DNA from: Halochromatium roseum | GTDB taxonomy: Bacteria > Pseudomonadota > Gammaproteobacteria > Chromatiales > Chromatiaceae | Reading direction: 5' to 3' | Assembly: GCF_016653315.1 (NCBI RefSeq) | Contig: NZ_NHSH01000042.1 | Coordinates: 62,001-126,000, forward strand | Length of the DNA stretch: 64,000 nt | In this document: positions 7,839 through 14,793 of the stretch, piece after piece | How the letters are laid out: each line of letters opens with the position of its first letter | Numbering within the stretch: the first letter of the stretch is position 1 | Translations under genes and position numbers: made by a program | The notes under the pieces: generated by a model | What the model was told of the DNA's origin: nothing | Databases searched by the model: none | The model's input: only the letters and a program-made list of their open reading frames with translations

Positions 7839-10600
7839 GACGGCCGCGATACGCAGTCCTGCAAAGCATCCAAGGGCGTTTGATCGCGCTGGCCTTGGTG
7901 CCCTTGGCGGTGACCTCGGTCATGGTCGGTGGCTACAACGTCTATCGCGGTGCTGAAGACGCTCGCGCAACGCTCGAATCGCGCGGTCGGCTGATCGCCG
8001 ACAACTTGGCGTTGGCGGCAGAACTGCCGCTGTTGGTCGGAGACCTCTCGCAGTTGCGGGCGATCTGCCGGACAGCTGTTCTGCAGCCCGACGTGATTTG
8101 GGCGGGAATTCGTGATCCAGGCCATGAGCTACTGGTTGAGAGCGGTGCGACTGAGATCGCAAAGCAGACGGGACTGCGGTTTACGTCGATTGCGGGCAGC
8201 ACCGCTACGCCCGTGGCTGATCATCCTGAGCAATTGGAGCCCATTGCGGCCGTCAGTCTGCTGGGTTGGGCTGAGGTGCGTCTGTCGATGGCATCGACGC
8301 TGTCAGCGCAGCGAGCGCGTTTCATCAAAGGCTTCTGGATGCTGCTGGTTGGTCTTGGTGCGAGCATCTTGGCTGCGCTCTCGATCGGGTCAGCGTTGTC
8401 GCGGGCTCTGCATGACCTGAGCACGACCGTTGCACGGTATCGAGAGGGTGATCTGAGCGCTCGCGTCCCGCGGCAGTCTTTGGTCGAGCTGGATCAACTG
8501 GCCCGAGGCTTTAACTTCATGGCCGCTGAGCTTGAGGGCGCGCAGCAAGCCATGCGACAACAGGTCGAGCTGGCGACGCAGGAGTTGCGTCATAGCCTGC
8601 GCACGCTGGAGCAGCGCAATCTGCAATTGGAGCAAGCGCGCGAAGAGGCGTTTGCGGCGAATCGGGCAAAAGATCAATTCATTGCGCGTGTCAGCCATGA
8701 GATGCGCACGCCCTTAAATGCCGTCGTGGGTTTTGGTCGGTTGCTTGAGCAGGAGGCACAGACGGAGGCGTCGCGGGACTATAGCCAAACGATCGAGCGC
8801 GCGTCGGAGCAGCTGCTGACTGTGGTGGATGACATTCTTCAGTATGCGAAGCTGCATGTTGGAGCGCTGTCGATCGAATCGGAACCTTTTGATCCCTGGC
8901 GTTGCTTGGAAGACGTGGTCGCCATTCTGGGCCCAGAGGCTGCGGCCAAAGGCATTGAGCTTGCGCTTCTGGTGCATAGCGATGTCCCGGAGCGGCTGCG
9001 CGGTGATGCGAATCGCATTGGACAGATCTTGTTGAACCTGCTCAATAACGCGGTCAAGTTCACAGAGCAGGGTCATGTGTTTGTGGAGGCGAGCTATCGG
9101 TCCTTGGCGCGAGGCGATCATGGCGTTGGTGGTGAGCTGCAGGTGGTGGTCATCGATACCGGCATTGGCTTGAGCGATGCGCAAAAGCAGCGGTTGTTCC
9201 GACCCTTTGAACAGGCTGACTCGGCCATCTCCCGTCGCTATGGAGGCAGCGGATTAGGTTTGGTGATCAGCAAACGCTTGCTTGAGTTGATGAACGGCCG
9301 CATCGAGGTGCGAAGTCAGCTGGGCAAGGGGTCACGCTTTGCGTTTTCACTGCCCTGCGATGCCCTGTCTTGCCGCGCCTGGAAGGAGGCGCCTCGGTCC
9401 ATGGCTGGGCGCAAGGTGCTGCTGTGTGATCCCGCCCCCATTCAGGTACGGGTACTGCGCTCGGTGCTGTTGAGCTGGGGTATCGAGGTCTTCGCGACCA
9501 GCCAGATCGAGCACATCGAGACCATGTTGCGGCAAGCCGAGCGCGTTGGTCGCAGGTTTGATCTTCTACTCCTTGGTCTCGCTGTGCGTGGTGAGCCGCA
9601 GGTCGAGATTGAGCGCAAGGTCGTTGAGGTCTGCGACCTGTTCAGCGGCCCGTTGCTGTTGTTGGTCAACGAGCAACGCTGGCAGTTGCCCGCCGCGGTG
9701 CAGGCGCTGGGACGAGTGGATTGGTGTCCAAAGCCGGTGCGCCGCGAGCGGCTGTTCAGTCTGCTCGGCCGACTTCTTGGCGTTGACGAGATCGAGCGGG
9801 CTCATGGGTCGGGCGTCGCATCGGCTCCGGTCTTTCCCGGAGTGCCTGTGTTGGTGGTCGATGACAACGCGTTTAATCGGTCGTTGATGCGGGAGCTGTG
9901 TGAGGTGCGCGGCATGCGGGTGGCTGAGAGCGCCTCGGGGCACGAGGCACTGCAACGAGTCGAGAAGCAAAGGCCGGCGCTGGTGTTCATGGATCTGCAC
10001 ATGCCGGGCATGGATGGCTTTGAGGCCGCGCGCCGCTTGCGGGCGCTGATGCCGCAGGGACAGGGTCCGCGCATCATCGCGCTGAGCGCCGATGCCTTTG
10101 TCGCTGAACCTACTGATGATCTGAGTCCGTTGTTCGATGCCTTTCTGCTGAAGCCGCTCTCAGAGCGGTTGTTGGATGAGACCCTGGAGCGTCTGTTAAG
10201 CGCTCAGCGATCAACCGCTCCGGCGCGGTCGTCGGCGACGGCGCAGCGGTTCGCGCCTCAGCCCATCGATCCAGCTGGCGTGCGGCCGGTGACGCTCGAT
10301 GTCCACGGGCAGGGGCGCCTTGAGCAGGAACTGCTGGATCAGCTGGCCAAGCTGGAGGCTGCCATCAGTGGCGCTGAGCGCGCTGCGGTGCGTGAGCGGG
10401 TGCACGACTTGAAGGGGCTCTGCGCCTTCTTTGGGCTGGAGCCGGTCAGGCAGCAGATGGTCGAGTTCGAGGAGGTGGCCAAGTCGGCGCCTTTTTCGCT
10501 GTTACAGCGCAAGTACAGGCGGCTGCGGGCGCGTTTGACAACGTTGATCAAGGCTGGCGAGCTGGGCTCAGGGGATTCAGAATCTAACGTACCGGGTTGA
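7835..10600 (+). CDS. Hybrid sensor histidine kinase with Hpt domain (BarA-like)
   Basis: A 921-residue inner-membrane kinase. A first membrane helix (about residues 16-36), a periplasmic domain, a second helix (GFWMLLVGLGASILAALSIG) and a HAMP domain (ALHDLSTTVARYREGDLSAR) lead into a coiled coil. The histidine kinase core has His288 in SHEMRTPLN, N-box LLNLLNNAVKF, DTGIGL and GGSGLGL. The first receiver-like domain (about 535-650) lacks the phospho-acceptor Asp and is degenerate; the second has Asp720 in FMDLHMPGMDG and Lys in LLKPLS. A C-terminal Hpt domain has His857 in VHDLKG. It overlaps the binding-protein gene by four bases. The layout predicts a phosphorelay His288-Asp720-His857 to the two response regulators encoded upstream. 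Confidence 0.93.
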   Translation: MRRPRYAVLQSIQGRLIALALVPLAVTSVMVGGYNVYRGAEDARATLESRGRLIADNLALAAELPLLVGDLSQLRAICRTAVLQPDVIWAGIRDPGHELLVESGATEIAKQTGLRFTSIAGSTATPVADHPEQLEPIAAVSLLGWAEVRLSMASTLSAQRARFIKGFWMLLVGLGASILAALSIGSALSRALHDLSTTVARYREGDLSARVPRQSLVELDQLARGFNFMAAELEGAQQAMRQQVELATQELRHSLRTLEQRNLQLEQAREEAFAANRAKDQFIARVSHEMRTPLNAVVGFGRLLEQEAQTEASRDYSQTIERASEQLLTVVDDILQYAKLHVGALSIESEPFDPWRCLEDVVAILGPEAAAKGIELALLVHSDVPERLRGDANRIGQILLNLLNNAVKFTEQGHVFVEASYRSLARGDHGVGGELQVVVIDTGIGLSDAQKQRLFRPFEQADSAISRRYGGSGLGLVISKRLLELMNGRIEVRSQLGKGSRFAFSLPCDALSCRAWKEAPRSMAGRKVLLCDPAPIQVRVLRSVLLSWGIEVFATSQIEHIETMLRQAERVGRRFDLLLLGLAVRGEPQVEIERKVVEVCDLFSGPLLLLVNEQRWQLPAAVQALGRVDWCPKPVRRERLFSLLGRLLGVDEIERAHGSGVASAPVFPGVPVLVVDDNAFNRSLMRELCEVRGMRVAESASGHEALQRVEKQRPALVFMDLHMPGMDGFEAARRLRALMPQGQGPRIIALSADAFVAEPTDDLSPLFDAFLLKPLSERLLDETLERLLSAQRSTAPARSSATAQRFAPQPIDPAGVRPVTLDVHGQGRLEQELLDQLAKLEAAISGAERAAVRERVHDLKGLCAFFGLEPVRQQMVEFEEVAKSAPFSLLQRKYRRLRARLTTLIKAGELGSGDSESNVPG

Positions 10601-10633
10601 ACGGATACCCGCTGTCGTCGTGACGGGAAGGTG

Positions 10634-10672
10634 AGGGGCACGCCGCCGCGTGCGGCTGCGGCGCTTGCCCCT
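10634..10672 (+). terminator. Strong GC hairpin after the kinase gene
   Basis: A 7-bp outer stem, AGGGGCA (10634-10640) with TGCCCCT (10666-10672), encloses a 6-bp stem CGCCGC/GCGGCG. It lies 34 bases after the kinase stop. There is no T-run, so it may stabilise the transcript end or help a factor-dependent terminator rather than be a classic intrinsic one. Confidence 0.45.
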
Positions 10673-10737
10673 GATGTGGCGTGGCTGCATCCTGCACTCA
10701 CCCACTAGCATAGCGGGTACGGACTCAAAAAAGAGCG

Positions 10738-10777
10738 GGCGATTATCGGGAAGTAGAAAATGGGCAGCCACTTAACC
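10738..10777 (+). repeat. Repeat family 2, copy 1 (upstream of the DUF4139 gene)
   Basis: The sequence GGCGATTATCGGGAAGTAGA continues with sequence similar to that at 25231-25270 upstream of pilT, matching over ~40 bases with a few changes. It lies just before the ribosome-binding site of the DUF4139 gene. It may be a small interspersed repeat or a shared leader element; two copies are too few to decide. Confidence 0.45.
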
Positions 10778-10785
10778 AGGAGATC

Positions 10786-12282
10786 ATGATGAGACTACCC
10801 TTGGCGACCGTGCTCGGCTATGCCGCCACCATGGCGCTTGCAACCAGCCTCGTCGCGGAGACAAGCATGGCCGAGATCGACCACGAAACCGCTGCGCCAG
10901 TCGCCATTGAGCAGCGCAGCACGCTTGAAGATCAGACCGCCGTTGCGGTGACGATCTACAACGACGACCTGGCGCTGATCCGCGATAGCCGGCGGGTTGA
11001 GCTGCCGGCGGGCCGCACGGCACTGGCCTTCCGCGACGTCAGCGCGCAAATCCGCCCGGAGACGGCGCTGCTGCGGGCTACTGAAGGTTCGACACCGCAG
11101 GTGGTCGAGCAGAACTTCGACTTCGACCTGCTGACGCCGGCGGCGCTGCTCGAGAAGTATGTCGGCCGCCAGGTCGGGCTGGTGAGCACCCATCCAACGA
11201 CCGGCGAGGAGACCGAGGAGAAGGCCACCGTGCTTGCCGCGAGCAATGGCGTGGTGCTGCGCGTCGGCGACCGGATCGAGACCTTCCAGGCTGGCCAGGC
11301 GCCAGGGCGCATCGTCTACCGGGATATCCCGTCTACTTTGCGTGACCGGCCAACGCTGGTGCTGGCCTTGGAGAGCGCAGAGGCGGGTCCCCGGCAGCTC
11401 GAGCTGAGCTATCTGAGCCGTGGGCTCGGCTGGAAGGCGGACTATGTGGGCGAGTTGTCGGTGGATCAGCAGCGGCTCGATCTTGCTGGCTGGGTGACCT
11501 TGACCAACCGCAGTGGGACAACCTATCAGAACGCTCAGCTGCAGCTGGTGGCTGGCGAGGTGAATCAGGTCGAGGAGGCGATGCAGGCGCCGCAATATGA
11601 GGCGATGGTCATGCGCTCTGCCGCGCCAGCACCGAACATGCGCGAGGAGCGCTTGTTCGAGTATCACCTCTACTCGCTCGCGCATTCGACCACGATTGCC
11701 GATAACCAGACCAAGCAAGTCGCGCTGCTCGATGCGCCGGGCGTGACGGTTGGCAAGGAGCTGCTGATCCAAGGCGATCAACGGGCGTTTCACGAGCCGC
11801 GCGGCGGTCTGGCGCAGGAGCTGGCGGTGAACGTGTACCTCACCGCGACCAACGATGAGGCGTCGAATCTGGGGCTCCCGCTGCCGGCGGGGATCGTGCG
11901 CATCTATCAGCGCGACAGCCAAGGTAATGCGCAGTTCATCGGTGAGGACCGCATCGACCACACGCCGAAGAACGAGGCCATCCGCCTCAAGCTTGGTCAG
12001 TCATTCGATGTGACTGCGGAGCGCAAGCAGACCGATTTCAAGAAGTTGTCGGGCTCGGGACCTTGGCAGTATCAGTTCGAAAGCGCCTTTGAGGTGCTGG
12101 TCAAGAATGCCAAGTCGGAGCCGGAGACGGTGGTGATTCAGGAGCGCATCCCGGGCGACTGGAGCATGCTGGAGGAGAGTGCTCCGCATGAGAAAGGGAA
12201 TGCCAATACGGCAGTCTGGCGGTTGGAGGTTCCCGCCGAGTCGGAAGCGCGCCTGAGCTACCGAGTGCGCGTCCGCTACTAG
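10786..12282 (+). CDS. DUF4139 domain-containing exported protein
   Basis: A 498-residue protein with a signal peptide (MRLPLATVLGYAATMALATSL...). It has the layout of the DUF4139 family: an N-terminal beta domain beginning VTIYNDDLALIRDSRRVELP, a middle region with RPTLVLALES, then the DUF4139 core with LSYLSRGLGWKADYVGELS, LAGWVTLTNRSGTTYQNAQLQL and a conserved C-terminal end with WRLEVPAESEARLSYRVRVRY. The function of the family is not established. A good AGGAG lies before two adjacent ATGs (10786 and 10789); spacing slightly favours the second. The gene stands alone and is followed by a heptanucleotide repeat. Confidence 0.85.
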   Translation: MMRLPLATVLGYAATMALATSLVAETSMAEIDHETAAPVAIEQRSTLEDQTAVAVTIYNDDLALIRDSRRVELPAGRTALAFRDVSAQIRPETALLRATEGSTPQVVEQNFDFDLLTPAALLEKYVGRQVGLVSTHPTTGEETEEKATVLAASNGVVLRVGDRIETFQAGQAPGRIVYRDIPSTLRDRPTLVLALESAEAGPRQLELSYLSRGLGWKADYVGELSVDQQRLDLAGWVTLTNRSGTTYQNAQLQLVAGEVNQVEEAMQAPQYEAMVMRSAAPAPNMREERLFEYHLYSLAHSTTIADNQTKQVALLDAPGVTVGKELLIQGDQRAFHEPRGGLAQELAVNVYLTATNDEASNLGLPLPAGIVRIYQRDSQGNAQFIGEDRIDHTPKNEAIRLKLGQSFDVTAERKQTDFKKLSGSGPWQYQFESAFEVLVKNAKSEPETVVIQERIPGDWSMLEESAPHEKGNANTAVWRLEVPAESEARLSYRVRVRY

Positions 12283-12283
12283 T

Positions 12284-12346
12284 TGCCCGCTGCCCGCTGC
12301 CCGCTGCCCGCTGCCCGCTGCCCGCTGCCCGCTGCCCGCTGCCCGC
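12284..12346. repeat. Heptanucleotide tandem repeat, nine units of TGCCCGC
   Basis: Nine perfect units of TGCCCGC follow one another directly after the DUF4139 stop codon (12280-12282). Perfect identity of all units suggests recent or continuing slippage. The unit length is not a multiple of three, but the array is outside the reading frame, so changes would alter only the 3' region. Confidence 0.9.
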
Positions 12347-12355
12347 TGCAGCGGG
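12342..12355 (+). terminator. Palindrome closing the heptanucleotide array
   Basis: CCCGCTGCAGCGGG is a perfect 14-base palindrome formed by the last repeat unit and the bases after it. In the transcript many upstream units could pair with the single GCGGG, giving alternative hairpins. No T-run follows, so a terminator role is only possible. Confidence 0.35.
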
Positions 12356-12402
12356 TTCATCTCCCTCTTGACCGACAAGTTCCCCGGTAACTGTCTTCTT
12401 GG

Positions 12403-12416
12403 TTGATCTGGATCAA
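12403..12416. promoter_or_regulatory. Perfect FNR/Anr-type box upstream of cbbL
   Basis: TTGATCTGGATCAA matches the FNR consensus TTGAT-N4-ATCAA exactly and is a full palindrome. It lies 284 bases before the cbbL start, with no divergent gene, so the carboxysome operon is its natural target. FNR-family regulators respond to oxygen or redox state. Binding is inferred from sequence only. Confidence 0.6.
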
Positions 12417-12518
12417 TGTGATGCTCGCCAACTCATAGTGGCTATTGCTGCACCGTGACGGGTCGTTTATCTTGCCGAGCGCACTAAAACGGCGCCGTCG
12501 ACGGTTCTCGCCATAGAC

Positions 12519-12554
12519 GGAAATCGATTCCGTCGATCGAAACAATCGATTTCC
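12519..12554. promoter_or_regulatory. Inverted repeat upstream of cbbL, candidate CbbR operator
   Basis: A perfect 10-bp inverted repeat, GGAAATCGAT at 12519-12528 and ATCGATTTCC at 12545-12554, with 16 bases between. Inside, TCGATTCCGTCGA fits the LysR T-N11-A pattern. It lies ~145 bases before the cbbL start and ahead of a possible promoter at 12603. A LysR regulator gene (cbbR) closes the operon, so CbbR is the likely binder. Confidence 0.5.
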
Positions 12555-12602
12555 ACTGAAGACTGCACGGGGCGTATGGTTATCGGGTTATCAGCGGCAT
12601 CA

Positions 12603-12631
12603 TTGCCGAGGCCCTCCGAACACGATCTAGA
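12603..12631 (+). promoter_or_regulatory. Possible sigma-70 promoter of the carboxysome operon
   Basis: TTGCCG (12603-12608) and TCTAGA (12626-12631) are 17 bases apart. The match is modest. A 12-base tandem AACACGATCTAG/AACACGATCCAG (12619-12642) overlaps the -10 region. The cbbL ribosome-binding site AGGAG is at about 12689, 70 bases further on. Confidence 0.3.
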
Positions 12632-12699
12632 ACACGATCCAGAGTTAGGCAACCCGGATCAAGCGAAGCAGACGCAGAACAGACCCACAGGAGCTGAGC

Positions 12700-14112
12700 A
12701 TGAGCGTTAAAAAGTACGACGCCGGTGTAAAAGAATACCGGGACATGTACTGGACCCCCGACTATGTCCCGTTGGACACCGATCTGCTGGCCTGCTTCAA
12801 GGTCACCGGACAGCCCGGCGTTCCGCGTGAAGAGGTTGCCGCTGCGGTTGCCGCTGAATCCTCCACCGGTACCTGGTCGACCGTTTGGTCAGAGTTGCTG
12901 ACCGATCTCGAGTACTACAAGGGCCGCGCCTATCGCATCGAAGATGTGCCGGGCGACAACGAGTCCTTCTACGCCTTCGTCGCCTACCCGATCGATCTGT
13001 TCGAGGAAGGCTCGATCGTCAACGTGCTGACCTCGCTGGTCGGTAACGTGTTTGGCTTCAAGGCCCTGCGCCATCTGCGTCTGGAAGACCTGCGCTTCCC
13101 GATCGCCTATATCAAGACCTGCGGTGGTCCGCCGGCCGGTATCCAGCTCGAGCGTGACCGTCTGAACAAGTATGGTCGCCCGATGCTCGGCGCCACCATC
13201 AAGCCGAAGCTGGGTCTGTCGGCGAAGAACTACGGCCGTGCGGTCTACGAGTGCCTGCGTGGCGGTCTGGATATGACCAAGGACGACGAGAACGTCAACT
13301 CGCAGCCGTTCATGCGCTGGCGTGATCGTTTCGAGTTCGTCGGTGAGGCCATCCAGAAGGCGCAGCAGGAGACCGGTGAGCGTAAGGGTCACTACCTGAA
13401 CGTCACCGCCGCGACGCCGGAAGAGATGTACAAGCGCGCCGAGTTCGCCAAGGAAGTCGGTTCGCCGATCATGATGCACGACTTCCTCACCGGTGGCTTC
13501 ACCGCCAACACCGGCCTGGCCAACTGGTGTCGTGAGAACGGCATGCTGCTGCACATCCACCGAGCGATGCACGCGGTCATCGACCGTCATCCGAAGCACG
13601 GTATCCACTTCCGCGTGCTGGCCAAGTGTCTGCGTCTCTCGGGCGGCGACCATCTGCACACCGGTACCGTGGTCGGTAAGCTCGAAGGCGACCGTCAGTC
13701 GACGCTTGGCTTCGTCGACCAGCTGCGTGAGTCGTTCGTGCCGGAAGACCGTTCGCGTGGCGTCTTCTTCGATCAAGACTGGGGCTCAATGCCGGGCGTC
13801 TTCGCGGTTGCCTCTGGCGGTATCCACGTCTGGCACATGCCGGCCCTGGTGACCATCTTCGGTGATGACTCCATGCTGCAGTTCGGTGGTGGTACTCAGG
13901 GTCACCCTTGGGGCAACGCCGCTGGCGCCGCCGCCAACCGTGTCGCCCTTGAGGCCTCGGTCAAGGCCCGCAACGAAGGCCGCGAGATCGAGAAAGAGGC
14001 TCGCGACATCCTCACCGAGGCTGCTCAGCACAGCCCAGAGCTGGCCATCGCGATGGAGACCTGGAAGGAGATCAAGTTCGAGTTCGACACCGTCGATAAG
14101 CTCGATGCCTGA
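12700..14112 (+). CDS. cbbL: RuBisCO large subunit, form IA (carboxysomal)
   Basis: The 470-residue large subunit carboxylates ribulose-1,5-bisphosphate in the Calvin cycle, here inside carboxysomes. The N-terminus [20 protein letters not shown] and the end [11 protein letters not shown] are typical of proteobacterial form IA. The activator lysine to be carbamylated is Lys194 in [15 protein letters not shown]; other active-site parts are [31 protein letters not shown] and [15 protein letters not shown]. An AGGAG lies seven bases before the ATG. It opens the carboxysome operon with cbbS and csoS2 next, which is the best evidence for the carboxysomal subtype. An FNR-type box and a CbbR-like dyad upstream suggest redox and metabolite control. 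Codon use is strongly biased, as expected for an abundant protein. Confidence 0.98.
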   Translation: MSVKKYDAGVKEYRDMYWTPDYVPLDTDLLACFKVTGQPGVPREEVAAAVAAESSTGTWSTVWSELLTDLEYYKGRAYRIEDVPGDNESFYAFVAYPIDLFEEGSIVNVLTSLVGNVFGFKALRHLRLEDLRFPIAYIKTCGGPPAGIQLERDRLNKYGRPMLGATIKPKLGLSAKNYGRAVYECLRGGLDMTKDDENVNSQPFMRWRDRFEFVGEAIQKAQQETGERKGHYLNVTAATPEEMYKRAEFAKEVGSPIMMHDFLTGGFTANTGLANWCRENGMLLHIHRAMHAVIDRHPKHGIHFRVLAKCLRLSGGDHLHTGTVVGKLEGDRQSTLGFVDQLRESFVPEDRSRGVFFDQDWGSMPGVFAVASGGIHVWHMPALVTIFGDDSMLQFGGGTQGHPWGNAAGAAANRVALEASVKARNEGREIEKEARDILTEAAQHSPELAIAMETWKEIKFEFDTVDKLDA

Positions 14113-14128
14113 TCGGCCATCGCTGCCA

Positions 14129-14157
14129 GGATCAGGCGCGAGCAGCGCGCCTGATCC
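14129..14157 (+). promoter_or_regulatory. Intercistronic hairpin between cbbL and cbbS
   Basis: A perfect 12-bp stem, GGATCAGGCGCG (14129-14140) with CGCGCCTGATCC (14146-14157), closes a 5-base loop 17 bases after the cbbL stop. No T-run follows and cbbS begins 70 bases later. Its likely role is to protect the 3' end of cbbL mRNA or to set the ratio between cbbL, cbbS and the shell genes. Confidence 0.7.
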
Positions 14158-14226
14158 GAGCCCGGACCGTCTCCGCTGGCGCTAGCCACCTCACGACCGA
14201 ACCGCATCTTATTAGGAGTATCCGCC

Positions 14227-14571
14227 ATGTCCTTGCAAGCAACCATGGGCGACTACCAGACCAAGAAGACCCTTGAGACCTTCGGCTTCCTGCCGCCGCT
14301 CTCGCAACAAGAGATCTACGACCAGATCGCCTACATCATCGCCCAGGGCTGGACGCCGGCCATCGAGCACGTGCATCCCTCCGGCCAGATGGATGACTAC
14401 TGGACCATGTGGAAGCTGCCGTTCTTCGGCGAGCAGGATCTCGGCAACGTCGCTGCCGAGCTCGAGGCCTGTCATCGTTCTTATCCGGATCATCACGTTC
14501 GCCTGACCGGCTACGACAACTACACTCAGAGTCAGGGCTCCTGCTTCGTGGTCTTCCACGGGCGCGGCTAG
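14227..14571 (+). CDS. cbbS: RuBisCO small subunit, form IA
   Basis: The 114-residue small subunit caps the L8 core to form the L8S8 enzyme. It has ETFGFLPPLSQQEIYDQIAY near the start, the central GWTPAIEH and YWTMWKLPFFG, and the C-terminal half with VRLTGYDNYTQSQGSCFVV. The sequence TTAGGAGTATCCGCC before the ATG carries a good AGGAG. It lies 114 bases after cbbL, separated by a strong hairpin, and 222 bases before the csoS2 start chosen here. Pairing with cbbL and packaging by CsoS2 follow from the operon. Confidence 0.97.
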   Translation: MSLQATMGDYQTKKTLETFGFLPPLSQQEIYDQIAYIIAQGWTPAIEHVHPSGQMDDYWTMWKLPFFGEQDLGNVAAELEACHRSYPDHHVRLTGYDNYTQSQGSCFVVFHGRG

Positions 14572-14793
14572 ATCGATCGCCAGATGGCTTCTGTCTCTAG
14601 CTGATCTGGTTGCGGGACTCGTGCCCGTAGCCGGCGCTAGATTGGAGCGCAGGCGTCGACGATGTCGTTCTCCGTCTTTCCGGTCTTTCAGCACCTCGCG
14701 GGTGCCGGAGGCCGGCAAGCGATGCACTATCCCGAGCTGCCCGCCCGCCCGGCGATGACGGACAGCCAACCCGACAGCCCCACGGAATTACCC

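Noticed and set aside
10795-11961. 388-codon frame antisense to the DUF4139 gene
   Set aside because: Arg/His/Leu-rich shadow frame with no homology pattern; the forward gene has a signal peptide and a ribosome-binding site.
12889-13776. Long open frame antisense to cbbL (295 codons)
   Set aside because: It mirrors the strong codon bias of cbbL (third-position C/G) and has no protein-like motif. cbbL is certain.
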